Of a DNA stretch of 64,000 nucleotides, positions 43,501-58,500 are shown one piece after another. The position numbers were made by a program, and so were the translations under genes. How positions within the stretch are numbered: position 1 is the first letter of the stretch; every line of letters starts with the position of its first letter. The notes below the pieces were generated by a model, which did no database searches, was not told the origin of the DNA, and saw only the letters and a list, made by a program, of their open reading frames with translations. Source of the DNA: Tetranychus cinnabarinus (taxonomy: Eukaryota; Arthropoda; Arachnida; Trombidiformes; Tetranychidae). Location of the stretch: positions 3,038,001 through 3,102,000 of the forward strand of contig WHVY01000005.1 of the NCBI GenBank assembly GCA_022266195.1, written 5' to 3'.

Positions 43501-46500
43501 CTTGTGGTCATTGGGATGCATCAAGAGAGGTTAATAAATAATATCTTTAATCATATAAAAATACATTTATTTGAATAAACTCACGCAAGGAAATGAAAAG
43601 GTAAAAATAAGGTTCATAACTTTCAATCTCAACATTTAATCATGAAAACGAACAACAAAATTGTGTCTAAACAGATGGACCAAGTTAATGATAACTGAAT
43701 ACTTGAGAAACAGCAAGTTTTTTGGTAAATTATTTGAACGGCAAAACTTCGGTAGCTTCATGTTGAACTTTACCGAATCTCACCTGTTGAGTTACATTGA
43801 ATTTTTCATTGAATTTTCATTGTATTTTCATTGAGTTTCTCATCTTGTTTTAATCATGTAATTCAGTCTCAATCAAGGACGCACCTTAATTTAGTCGATA
43901 ATTACGTAGTTTTGCTGCTTTTTGCATTCCTTGTTGTTGCTGAACATTACGATAACGTTTACAGGTTTAAGCTTTTAAACAATTTTACCGTTTTAACAAC
44001 TTTTGTTAAGTACCTTTGAAGGGCAAAATTCATTTTTTTTCATTTGTGATGAAAAATTATTCAATAAATGGTTACTTGAGATATGTTCAATTCAATCATC
44101 AATGACAATTATTTCAACAATTATTGTTATTATCGTTTTGTCTTGGGTGTGTAAATTGTTATCATTGTTGCCGGTATTGCCGGAGTTTCCTTTATTATTC
44201 CCATTTCAATATTATTCAATGGATGTCAACATTGAATAGTCTTTGTACTTGAATAGTGATGATTTTTCATCCATTTACAATCTTACATTTTTTACTCTTT
44301 GTCTCTTGTTCATGGTAATATAATCATGATTAAAAATGAATCAAAAAAATTGAAAGCGCTTATATCATGTTTTACTGTCATTTCCAATAGCCGGAAGTTT
44401 TAATCAATTTCACTTGCTTGTAACCAAATCCAATGAATCAATATCATGTTACTCAATTTTCTCAGCAATTTGAATTACACTTGAAACGTTTTTTTTCCTT
44501 CACGTTATTTACCGCCAATTAGATCTGATCATTGAGGTGAATCAAACAAAATTGTAAAACAAGACCAAGACTGTTAGATATGTTAACTGATCATTTCACT
44601 GTTGATTCAATTGTTTTCTTGTGGATGGAAAACATGATGATTTTCATGAGACGGTGAAAAAAATGGATGAAAAAAAAGTTAATTGAATGCAATAACATTG
44701 AACAATTGTTTGCTTAAATAACTTGATTAACCTTGAATAAAAAAAGAGCAACAAATCACAGAATTGATGTTAAACTTCCGGTTAATTAGGATAAAGCAAA
44801 ATTTAAAACTAATTACAAGAGTTATCCCGATTCCCTGAATCGTGATTAAACCCAATCAACTTTATGATTAATGGTTATGAGTAAAGCGCTCTCAGTAAAT
44901 GAATTTGCAATGAAATTGAAAATTTAAATTTTTCCAATTGTCTTTTGTCACCTAAAATTGAATCTTTAAATTAACTTTTTTCTCAATTTTCTCATTTTTT
45001 TCAGCTTGATGATTGTTCCTTGCAATTGTATAAACATCAAGGAAATGATAATGCCATTGAATCTGATTGCTATGGACCTTATCTTGATCCTGAACTGACA
45101 ATTAGTGAACAATCTGAAGACTTTGAAGGATTCAGAGACAAGTAAGTATTTTACCTTAAATTGTTGCTATAAATGTTAATCATTTGTCTCTTTTAACTTG
45201 CATTATTTTGCAGTCGTAAAAATGCAATTATCCTTCGAACCCGATTATCTGTTCGAGTTCACTCAATTATCGGTAAGTTTTCCATTCGTTTACTTCTTAC
45301 AATTGTTATCAATCAAAAAACTACATCTCGAGATGAGAGATTCAACGGATTATTTAATTGCAATTGAAATCTGTAAAGTCTAACATTGAATTAACAAGGA
45401 AGAAGCAAAGAAAAATTTCTGTTGCAACAAAATGAAAGTGAAGTTATAAGGTTACTTTTATCATTTATACCTTTTGCTATTCTCATTATCATCACTTAAC
45501 CAGGTAACCTTCATCCTTGTGCCTCAATAATACCTGATACATCAGTAAATAATGGGTTATCTGTTGTGATTTAAAAGCTATTTTATAAACTTTCAAATAC
45601 AAGTAAACTTATTCATTTGTAGGTTTTGAAACATTTTTATTCAGAAAATATCATTTTTCTTCATGAAAGTGATAGTCGATTGATAATATTTATTTATAAC
45701 ATTCACCAATAATCACTGTTTAGCCATCAATCCTTTCTTCCGTTATTGATACTTTTAGGTTATTTCAATCAGTTAACTTGAAAAAATCATGATTCAAGAT
45801 GAACTACTAATGATAAGGTTAGAAGAGAAAAATTGAAGAGAAATTTTCTTATCCTGATTTTGTTTCTCAATGTTTTCCCGGTTAAATTGATTATTCAATT
45901 TTTATAACCAGTTTTTGCCTTTAAAATTGGTCGATAAAAGGCCAAAGATCTAGTTGAATAACTTGTTGATGCGAGTTGAAACTTGGGAAAAATGCATCTC
46001 AAGATTAACCCAATTAAAGTGAAATTTCATCTTTAAAGGCAACTTTATTATTCCGCATCAACTTTTCACTGACTTATCATCTTAATTGATGTTCAATTCC
46101 ATAATATACCGATCAATATTTAACCGTAAGCTATGAACCCAAATTGTCAATCAAACCTAATGTTTGTTTTTGTGTGTGTGTTTATAAGGTGAACTCAATT
46201 TAATTGTGATTTTAGTTTCATGCTTGTTGACACGTCATTAACATTGATAATAACTGGTAATGTTGATAATTCAATATTAAACGCAATATCAACAATAAAT
46301 CATGATTATAACCTCTCAAGGCAAGAAAAAGGCAAAAATGGCAAAACAAAAGCCTAAAAATGTTTACGATAAAAAAGCCATCATTATCCGCATCTTTTTT
46401 TCTCACCTTGATTTGTATTGCAATTTAGGTTAAAATTGAGTGAAAAAGTCAAACATTAATTGTAATGAAAGCTGCAAAATTTTCAAATGTTACCTGAACA

Positions 46501-49500
46501 TTTTCACCAAAATAAAACCTAAAAAAGGTAAACATTTTTACCCATTAATTAGCCAACATCAAGCTAAACATTTCACTGTTTTCCCATTGAACTTGCTTTA
46601 TGCAACTTTAAATGGAGATTTGGTTGTTGGAAATGTTCATCGGTTAATTTGATTATTTTTGATTGTTTCAACAATTTATCCGTTTTAAATGCAATTGTCT
46701 AACTATGTAACTTCATAGAGGTTCAATTTAAACTCAATTAAGCCCTTACCTTGCAAAGGCCAGTTAATAAAGTTACAACTATAATTAAGTTAACACGCAA
46801 TTTAACATGTAAAAACACAACACAATATATAAAAATTATTATAAAGTAATCACATTTGTATGGAAACTGGAAAAGTCAATTTAAAAGGGCAACATTACCC
46901 GTTCATTGGAACTGATTGACTGTGTAAAAACGATGATGAGTCTATTATCATGAGATTATATTATTGATGGTGATTATCATTTGTGACGATGAAACTGGTT
47001 ATTTCAATATTCAACTTGATATTAAGTTTCCCTTCTGGTTTAAAGGTAAAGAATCTCAACCTTTTTTTTCAGTATTAATGTATTGATGAGTTTCACATGT
47101 TATCTTGAACCAGGAATATTGATGAAATAATCATTGAATTATTGATTATGATTTCACTTGAAAGACTAAATGATGCAAATAAAACGAGAAACAAAAAAAT
47201 AAAACCTTAAACCTTGAATGTAACTTAAGAAGACAATGTTGACCTGACTTTTCGGCTAATAAGATAATAACCCTGAAAATGAAGACTAATATTTGCTGAA
47301 TCAAGAAAAGATGAATTGCTCTTTAAATAATGGTTAATTCTTGATAATCTGATAACAGATTTAGTTAATCACACAATTTTCGTTGAATAGGAAGAAAAAA
47401 TGATGAATCTTGATATACGATACTCTGATCAATTGGTAATCAGGCAACATTAATCATTTGAGCTTAATTTTGATTCCTTCAGAATCTGGTTATTTCTTTA
47501 TAAATGTTTAAAGCATGTTTAAAATGTAACTGTTATGGTAATCATGAACATTATTGTTGACCAGATGAACTCATCAGATTTATCGATAATCAAATGCAAA
47601 TAATTGAGAGCAGCTTGAAACAAAAGGATAGCAATGAGAAAAGTTAACCTTAAAATTAAAACAATCATTAGTCTTTAATTATCTCATCATTTGGTAATTT
47701 GCAAATTAACATGAGGGTTGATAATGAAAATTCAATTTGAATGTTTTTTTATGATTGAAAAATGTTTAGTTTCAATTATTGATTCTTAAGGCGTTGGTTT
47801 ATTGCATGTGAAATTAATGCCTCGAGTTGATGATGTTATTGAATTGTGATTTTGGGTTCATTTGAAATTCATTTGGCTTCATAACAGTTTCTGTTAATTT
47901 TTCATTTAATCATTTTACGTTAGTTGAAGTGGCTGTGAGTTTTGCCAAAAAACTACTGAATCAGTGAGCAACTCAGATGACGAACAACAGGAAGTTCTTG
48001 GTGAAAAATATGCAATTATTCAACAATAAGTTTCATCACAACTTAAAGATGAAATTCTTGCCAAAAATGATTAAGGAATAAGGAAATTGAGAGTGAATTT
48101 CAATTATCTGACTCATGGAATTTCACATTTTTCCGAAACATAATGATTCTCTGTCTAATTCAGTCGTAAGCAATCACAATGTATCGTCTTTAGCAGCTTA
48201 AACTCGGAAAGGATTAAAACACCAATTTTCAAAATCAATGAACTTGCGAGAAAATTCAAGTCAAAGATGATTAAAACCAATATTTGAATCTCAAAAGTTC
48301 GGAATTCTTAAGCACTGATATCCAATTTGAGGTTAATTCAATTGTTGCTATCAAATGATCAGCCTTCGCATTGAACTTCACTTGTGTTGATAAAAGTAAA
48401 TCTGAGCCATTGTTGATTGTTTTAGCATTTGAGGTTCTTTGAATGAAAATCTAATTTAATTGCTAATTTAGCATATTTATTGCCAATTAGCATATTCTTG
48501 TTATTTAAATTCATTTTTGTTCTTAACTTTTTATCTGTTGACAGATTTTTATTGTTGTACGTTTCATTACTGTACCTGATTAACTTTAGTAATTAACCGA
48601 TTTTTGCATTCTCTGTTGATCTAATTATTAAATAATACTGTTGATAATTAGTTATTAACAATATAACAGTTTAATGAAAACTGTGCCAACTTTGATTTGT
48701 TGGTTTATATCAGTCAACCTTTGACTTTACTATCTGCCAACTTGAGTTCAGAATTTTTCTCTCTCTTACTTTATTGTTGCATAGATTCTGAATCAGATTC
48801 ATGTGCTGTTCAATTGTTGGATAATTATTATTGTGATGCAAAGTTGATCAAAGTTGATTGTGATTGCTCCAGTTGAACAGTAGAATGCAAAAAAATTGAG
48901 CACAAAATGGTCAATATGAATATCTATCAAGTTTACTCATTTTTACTTCATTTTTTTTCTTCTTTTACTTTCTGAACAAATTTCACCTCCAACCATTGAT
49001 GTTATCTGATTGATTTTGTTAATATGCTTTCAATTGTCGTTGATCTGAACGAACAATTGATGCTTTTTGTTCTCAATTAGTGATAAAGGCCGAACTGGCA
49101 AAGTCTGATGATGGGCAGTTTCGGTGGTTTTAATCAAAGCCGAACAACTGTACAAAATGTTAGTCTAAATTGATAGTTGATTTACGTATCAAATCGCGTA
49201 ATTGTATTTCACTATCATTATCATTAGTTGACTACAATCAAGTTATTCCTATTTCCGTAATTTGTTAACTATTGTTTGGTGTTGTGTATGATTTTTATCA
49301 ACTGAATGCAAGAAGAAGAAGAAGAAGAAAGTACAAAATTGTTGAACAATTTGTGATAGGAAACAATACTAAGCGTGACTTGGCTTTTGAAATAAGATCA
49401 AGGATTGGAAATGCGAGTTGAAGCTGAAGGTGAAGAGGATGAATGTTCAAAAGTCACATGAAGCTTGAAAAAAAGATGAACATGAGATATTAATGATGAT

Positions 49501-52500
49501 AGGAAAAGATTAAACTTTTTTGACTTGTGATTAAAGCTTTGTAATGCAAAGCGTTTCAACATTGGTCAACAATGAGACTCTTGAAGGAAAAACCGCCCAT
49601 TCCAAGCTGACCCTTAAAGAGAGTCTCATGCTGTCTTTGTTCATTTCTCATGATGACCTGAAACATCTTCTCTCTCTCTCTTTTTTCAGGGTAAAAGGGC
49701 GATTCCTCATTCAAATAGTGCATTGTGAATAATGTAAAGTTTGTTGTTGATGATGATGCATATAAAAACCTTGACAATCAACTGAACAATGTTATTTCTC
49801 ATATGATGATGGATCATTCAATTTTTGTGTCTAACTTGATTGCCAATCATGATGATTATCATGATAATCGTTTGTATCAAGTGAACATGAATATAATCAA
49901 ATATAGCAAACAATGAAAGCAAACAAAGTTATCATCAAACTTAATCCGACCAATTTTGCCTTCTGATCCAGTTGATTTATCCTAATCCTTATTCATTTGT
50001 TCAATTTCAATGAAATAAGTTTCTTAATGAGCAAACAGTTTGTATCTAAAATTGCATTTGCAACATTCAAGTGAAGTTTGCAAAAAGATGGAAAAAAATT
50101 GTTGACAATTTTCATCAATTCAAGTTTCAATGATGAGGCTGAAATTGTTACCTTTCAATGTTTACCAAGATTCACATCAAGTCATCAACAAAAGCATTTT
50201 GATGTGTCAGGTGAATCGGAAAGTCCAAGTTGATCAATAGTGTTGGTTAATGATATTTGATGATGGAAATGAATCAAGTAAACAATTCAACTTCCAGATA
50301 ACAAGGAATCATGCAAACACGCAACAGTACAAAGATATCAAACTGTCCATCAGGAAGGGTTAAACAAGGTCCAAGGTGCCCGTTTGACTGGCAACTTGTT
50401 AACCTCGCCGTCAAAACCTTTTTTTACGGTCAAATTGTTTACCATGATGGTCATCATTATCATGGCTATTAAACCTCATCACTATCAAACTTTATCACTT
50501 TCAGCGTTTCATCAACACAACTCATCAATTGTTGATATTTTTTTTGAACTTTGAAAAGAACTAAAAAAAGGTAAAAAAATATTAATTCAACTTTTCAAAT
50601 TCATTTGCATTTTCCTTGACTGGTTAATAACATTTTGATGATTGTCTGTTGCTGATACCGATGACGATAATAACACTTTGTTAATCATAAGACACTTTTG
50701 GACTATGAAAAGGTATAAAAATGTAATTGTTATTCAATGATGCCGAGTAAATGATCTCACCAAATCTCTTCCTCATCTTTATTATCATTAATATCATTGT
50801 TATTCATTTCAATCTTATTGCATCCAAATCTATTTGTGTAGGTTAATTTTGATAGGCAACTTTACTCACCTTTGATACCATTTTTGTTTTGTGTGTTTGA
50901 ATTACGGAAATGCAACATTTGTAGATTTTGTAGTGTTGCCTGATAATTTATCTCATGTTAATGTGTCTGAATGTTGTGAGGGTGAAGATGAAGGTACAAC
51001 CGGTACTTATTTGCACCAACCATCTTGATCGTCATTGGGATCAATTAAAGTTGATGAAGATGATATTATCTTATTAACGGTTAAACTAAACTTGTGATAG
51101 ATGAAACAATATGAACAGAATAGAGCACGATTAAGATTAAAATCACGTTATTAATCTTTGGAATCTCAGAGAATCTTATTTTTTCTTCTTCTTTTTTTCA
51201 TCCCTTCATTATCATCATCAACATCGCCATCATTATCTTAATCTTGTTGATGAAAATCTTGTGAAAGGAAGAGTGTGAAAAGTGGATGAAAATGAGAAGA
51301 AGAAGAAAAAAGGTGAATTCTGAAAAGGTTCTTTGTTTGGTGAAATTTTCTCATGAATTGAAAATATATATTTATATATTGATGATTAGGTTTGTCTTTT
51401 GTTTAATTATCGTTACTTGATTGTGTTTCTCATGTGTGTGTGTGGATATTAATCAAATAAGGAGAGCGCGTAAATGATTATGATAACATAATAATGAAAG
51501 GAATAGAAACACAAAAAGAAGTTTAACTTTTCACTGTTCATCTACTCAACTGATGAAAGGTAACATCAAACTTATTCAGATTGGAATGTCCCTAAGGCTG
51601 TTTACAACAATCATGGCGTTAACATGCAATAATTATAATACTATTATCATTACTATTATTATTATTATGTAGTTTGAGGTGCAACAGGTTACCATCAAGG
51701 CACATATCTACATACACATCATTTAATCTCGTTTTTATATCCAATGATTATCCCCAAAGAAATCAAACTGATTTTACATTTGATTTTTTTTGCAAATGAT
51801 TACCTGTGAGGTGATATGATAATGAACCTTCATTTTTACTTGCATCAATTTACATACTTGACAATTGTTGATCAATCCAATTGACCCCAACCAATTCGCT
51901 GACCCCTTGTTCAATTGCAATTAAATATTTCATCGACTCTTAATCTTTATTTGCACAGCCTGTTGTACAACAATTAAGTTAACAATTGATTTGACTTTTT
52001 GTTTTCTCTTAAAAAATGTATTTACTTTTACAGAAAGGTTGCTCAATTCATCGGGAGGAAGTTTAAGACGAGCTTTGTTTACACTTAAACAAATATTCCA
52101 GGTAAGCAAATCACCTTTTGCCAACTTGATCCAAAATTATCATCAACTATTGCAATTATTTATCAATATTTTATTTTTCATTCAATTGCAATATTTTCAT
52201 TTGTAACATCTTTAATTGTTGTTGGTTTACAAAAATGCAAAACTCACATTTCAAGTAAATGAGTAAAGAAAAGCAAAAATTTTCAACTTTTCTTGTTCAT
52301 CTTTCAAATGTAACCTTTTGCTGGTTACAATGCACAAAACAATGCAAAATGCAACTAATTAACAGTCCAATTTAGAGTTTACCTTTTTTTTCAATGTTAG
52401 TGTAAAAAATAGCAAAAAATTGAACGGTTATGCATCAAACAAAAGTTTAACCTAGAAACAGGTTAATTTACGAATCAAATTAAAAAAAGAGAAACAAAAT

Positions 52501-55500
52501 AAAACAAATCTTCTTCCTCATCACTTTTCACTCTCTTCATCTTCATCACCATCACCTTCCTCCTCCTCTTCCTTCTCTCTCTCTCTATACCTCACTCTCT
52601 GTTCCTTACCTGTTAATCCTCATCTTGCTCTTAACCACATAGTTGTACTTATTTTGCCTGTTATCTGAAAATGAAACGTCATAATATTGAGTTGAGGCCA
52701 ATTATATGATAACAATGGACTGGGAATGCTTAACCTGATAACATTTATGTATATATATTATGTTATATTATTTAATGGTTGTTACACGAATAAGCCCTTA
52801 AGCTATGAATCAAGGGCTGATTAACTGTGATCAACAAAACCCAAAGCTGTAAGTTAAATTAGGAAAAGATGAAAGAAGAAGAAGAAGAAGAAGAAGAAGA
52901 AGAAGAAAAAAAAATGATATTAATAATGATGTGAATAATTTTTAGGTTCAATGCTTACAATTGCTTAGGCTTTAGTAACCTTAAAAAGCAAATCAGTGCA
53001 GGCCAAGAGTGTTTATTATTCAAGGAATTAATGGTCAAAACTTATACACTTAGTGACCCAGAGTCCTAATCTTTTGCAAACTTTCAACTTGACCATTATT
53101 TGATTAAAACTAAACCAACCCTAATTTCAATTGTTACCCTTTTTTCTGTTATTGCTCCTTTGATTAACCCTTTTTTGCACCTTTGCAGGATGACAAAGAT
53201 TTGGTTCATGCTTTTGTACAAAACGATGGTCTAGCTTGCCTGATTAAAGTTGGATCGGAAAATGATCAAAATTATCAAAATTATATTTTAAGAGGTAAGT
53301 CGATGGAAACAATTTTGTCATCTGTTAATTGGGTGACAAAAGTATTGACTCGAGTATCAACTAATTGTTGTATATTAATGGTTAATCAACCCAGAGAACA
53401 ATAATTATCTTCAACTAATTGCAGTGTTAGTGGGCAAAATGACAGCAAACAAATAATTAAATGCTTAATAGTTATGATTAACCTTTATAATTATCAATTG
53501 CCTCTGTTGAACTCATCAAATTGCAACTTTTCAATCATTCAATTTGAATGCAATTGCAATTAATGAACAAAATTAATCCTTTTCATTTTACATTTTTTTA
53601 CAATCAATTTGATTATTCATTAAACAAAAAACTCTAATCAACTCTAACCGTGGGATTATCAACTAATGATCAACATTTAACCAACAACCAACAATCAACC
53701 AACAGCTTTAGGTCAAGTAATGTTATATGTTGACGGTATGAATGGTGTTATTGAACATAACGAAACAATTCAATGGCTTTATTCATTAATATCATCTCAA
53801 GTAAGTTTCAATCTTTATTATCAAAAATACATCTTCTGAGAGAGCAAACTGAATATCGATTCAACAGCTTTTTGAGGTAAATAATTGAGATTTTCATTGA
53901 AATTTGGAAAATTATCTGAAGTTGAATCAAGAATCTTTTTTTTCTGGTTAACTCTGGTAAATGATCATCTTGACTTATCGTCATTCTCACCCATCCTAAT
54001 TATCCTCATCAGTTGCATTTTGTTTTAAGAACAATTAAGTTTCTTCTTTCTGTAACTCATGTTGAACCTTTTTTTCTTGCTTAACTAGTCCATTCTCTTG
54101 ACCACTGGGCAAACCGTGCCAATTTCAACAGCTAATTTTCATTCAATTTACCAATAAATTTAATTACATTCATTTCATGATTTCAAATGGGTTCCTTTAT
54201 TGTTTATGATAATTTGAAGAAACTACTAAAAGGTAAACCTGGAAAAGCAAAACTGTTAACTCTCATCATCGCCTCATCCTCTTCTCATCTTACCCTGATT
54301 CCTTCACCCTTTCATCATTATCATCGACATGATCATCATCTTGATCCTTTTGTCTTGCCCTTCCAGGTTTACAATAATCATCTTAAACATTTCTTTACTT
54401 TCTCGTTAAAAGCAATTTTAAGTTGAAGTAAAGATGAAAAAATTTTATGTTTTTTTAACCATTTAATCCCAGCTATAATAATAATTCTGTAATAATGAAT
54501 ATAATATACCTTGGGTGTTTACCTTGAATCACCTTTGTAGTCCAAAGTCAATTGACCATCTCAAGCCGCTTTATGAGCACCTTGCCAATAACACAGTCAC
54601 TAACTTGCAACAAAACCCAAATAAAACGTTTAGCATTATAATCAAATAAAAGGTTTTTTTTCACTCTTCAATGGAAGAGGAAGAAAGACAAATGATGATG
54701 ATGAAGAAAATAAAAAAAATGTGATTTTCAGCTTAAGATGATGAGATGGAAGAATGCCTTTGAATGGTCAAATTTTCGTGCATTTCTTTAATATGCGAAT
54801 TCTGTAATAGCCTTTTCTGGTTACCTCAACAATTTCATGTCTACTTTTTTATATCCATATAATAATGTTTCCATTGAAAGTTGAAAATAATAGGAATTGT
54901 GTCCAGTTGATTACTTTCCCAAAGAAACAATATTCACCTCAATTATTATAAATATATATCCTGAATGTATTATATCACCTTAATGATAAGATGAGAAAAA
55001 GTATCAAAAGTTGCATTTACCTTTGCTCTTAACCTTATTATCTTCACCAAACATTGAAATGCAATTTACTTTTCTTTACCTTTTTTTGATAATTTATCAG
55101 TATTTACTTTAACCTTGCTTTTAACCTTCAACCTTTGAGTTTCTTTGAAATGATCAACATTTGACTCTCACAATTTGTTCAATGTTTACAATTCAATTGT
55201 AAACTAATGATTTACTTGCACACTTTTTGGCTGCTCATCAAAAATTCAACCCATGATTGGAATTTATTATCATCCAAATTGGTTGAAAATTTGTTTATCA
55301 GTTTATTTTTGCCTAACAGCAAGTTAAATAATTTGACATTAAAGTGTTAACATCAACTTGACTATTATTAGGATTTCAATGCGTAACCCATTTCATTGCG
55401 TTTTGTGATTTCATTTTTCATCTCCAGCAAAACTAGTTAATCCTTTTTTATTCAAATTTCATTTCAAGATTCACCTGAGAAAATGTAGATTCAACTTTCT

Positions 55501-58500
55501 CTTGCTTTTCCATGTTAGTTATTCAGTTGGAGAATTTTGAAAATTGAAAGTTGCAATGGTCAATACTGATGTGAAAAGTGAATCTTGCTAAAAAATCTCA
55601 AGTAAATTATTCCATCAAGTCAGTAAATCAAACTCTAATTTTAATTGCTTCAGAAAATTCTGAAAAAAAATCAATCTTCGACTATTGAACTGATTTAGCT
55701 AAAATAAATATCTTGAAATTTTCTCAAATAATGAGGTTCAATGTTAATCACAACTGATAAAACTGAAGCAGCTTAAAGTAAATAATCAATGTCTTTAAAT
55801 TGAGTTTCACACAATCATCTTTATTACATGATGTTTTCAATGTTTAAACGAGATAAAATCATGAACAGAATAATGATGGAAATTTAAATTCTAGATTGAT
55901 TCGATTTCTCAGCGTAATGTGTTGAAATTTTCATCAATTTGATAGTTAACCATAGATTATCAGTTTTCATCAAGACGCGATTTTCTAGGAAACATATCGA
56001 TACGGATTATGCATTTAAAAATGTTCATCTGAGAGTCAAATGAAAAATGTTAATATAAATTGATTCACTGTTTTCATGATTAAACTTTATATTACATGAT
56101 ATAAATCTTACCTGGAATAGCAGATTAACAGATTAACAAAACACTGTCATTAATGTTAGTACCGTTTGGTACAAAGCATAAATAAAAGTGTCAAAGTAAA
56201 TCAACATTTTTTACCTTTAGCTTCACGCAACTTGAAACTTTTATTTACTCATTAGTAAGACTTGGGATTGTAGCTTCATTTCAATACTTAATTGACCAAA
56301 TAATTTGACTTTTTCCTCTTTCCCTTTGGACAGAAACTAATGCAAAAAGAAGAAGAAAAAAAAGTTCCTAAAAAATCAGAAAATGGAAAAAAATTATTTT
56401 ACAAAATGAGTTTACCATTGAAAATGTTGATTGAAATTGCAGGCCAAAGTAATTGATTAATCTGTGAATTATCATGTTTCGATGCAGATTGTTTTATCGA
56501 TGCAATTGAGAAGATGAATGAAGAATTGAAATTATTGGCCAATGTTGATGGTTAAATACATTGGTCAACCCAATTGACTTTTCAATTAACCGTCAAAAGA
56601 TGAAAATGGAAAGATGACGGAGGCAAAATAATGGGATGAGATTGATGGTGATGAAGCTGATGATTGAATTGATGAAGATGAAAAGGAAACAACTTGATGG
56701 ACAGAGAATTGAATTAAAAGAGTTTGAAAAGAGTTGAACTTTTTCCTGATTAACAAAAAAAAACTCATCGCCATCAAAAGTTGAACTTCATTGGTATTTT
56801 CAATTCAAACCTTTTCATTATTACTGTTAATGACAATCAATACAAACACCTTTTTTGGTGCAATCAATGTTTAAAGATGGCAACAGAAAGTAAAAGCATT
56901 TCTTACGTCAATTTTTTTATTCTCGCCATTTCTGGTATTCCATTGAATGGCCAGTAATGATGAATTGAACCATTGTAATTAGCCAATTGACTGTTTCAAT
57001 TAAATCACTTTCCCGAGTCGTTTAATTATCACAATTGTCTAGTGCAACTGTTATCAATCATGACTCTTGTTTAACTTTACTGGACTGTTAAAGGTCAACA
57101 ATCCCTTGACCATCACAGTCTCCTGTATTTGTGTTATCATTCACACCATTATCAAAGTAAATAAGATAACCTTAGATAACCTTACAGCTATACAAAGCTT
57201 AATATTATGTCTTGATCAACAATTGAATTCAACATTACATTGGTAAATTGTTGTAACACGTTTTCAACTTTTATTCACATAATTTACTAATCATTTAGCA
57301 GACTCCGTCAGGTAATATTGAAAAATCATGAGAAACGATTGATTCCACATTTTTTGTACAATTGTCAGCTTCAACATTGTTCATGGAAAATTGTTTCCAA
57401 TTGAAATTATCCAAACTCGAGACTTTTTTTAGTTTCATTTTTGTCTCCACAATCGTCATGAAAGCCTGAGTTTAAATTGATTTATTTTTAATCATTTTTA
57501 TATTTAAACCATTTCCCTTCTAATTCCAAGACAATCAACATATAATTTGATAAACCACTTGAAGCTTTTAATCAAAAGGCGATCATTAATAAATCATTTA
57601 CTTGCTTAAGAGGATTACACACTTTTGACTGACACTTTTCAAAGTGTCTTATTTGATTAACTTAATTAACAATAGATTTTCATTTCAGTTTATTGATTGA
57701 TTAAGCAAAGGGTTGCAAAATGAATACTCAATGAGAGTCAATTTGATACTCTTTGCTATTCATCATTTGATATCAAAAAGTAGATTCAAGGGATTCATTA
57801 TTAAACTCCACTTTCTATTAATCTAATTATTGGATGTTCAGGCTAATGAAATGGTTTCATGAATTAATATTGACTAAATTAATGATGATGGACGCTTACA
57901 AATGATCAAGTTAATTGTTGAACATTACTTACGTTAACCCAAATCAGTGAGTTTCACATTTTTTTGCCTTCAATTGAAATTGTCTTTAAGGGCAATAAAG
58001 TCCAGTGATACAAATGGTTTGCAATTAACATTTCAATTGATAATTACTTTGCTCTGTTTGTAAAGTAAATCACAATTTGATTGCGCCAATTTAATGGTAT
58101 TTAAAGAGCAACTTTTTAACCAAATTTGATTCAACAATTTTTTAACATGAAGAAGATGAAATAACAATGAATTTGTATTAATAGTTGCTAATGGACTTAA
58201 ATTGATGTATAGCTATTGTGTTAGTGGCTTTAAATTGTTAAACCTAAATCCAATTGCTTTTGTTTTTACATCTTTTATCATCTTGATTAATGCTTATTAT
58301 TGATTCAGTTTTTGCCAGAACAATTAGATTGCCTTTTTCCTTCCTTAATCCGTTTAGATGATTATATTTGTTAGTTTCAACTATCATCATTATGTTTGCA
58401 TTGTTGGGTATTTTATATCAATGTAAATGGAACCCTGTTATTAGCACAATTGCAAGTGTCAATTGGCTTAAGCTGAAAGTCTTGATGAAACCATATGATT

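Noticed and set aside
43295..46652. Several 60-80 codon frames in FHOD introns
   Set aside because: AT-rich chance frames between well-supported formin exons with no domain resemblance.
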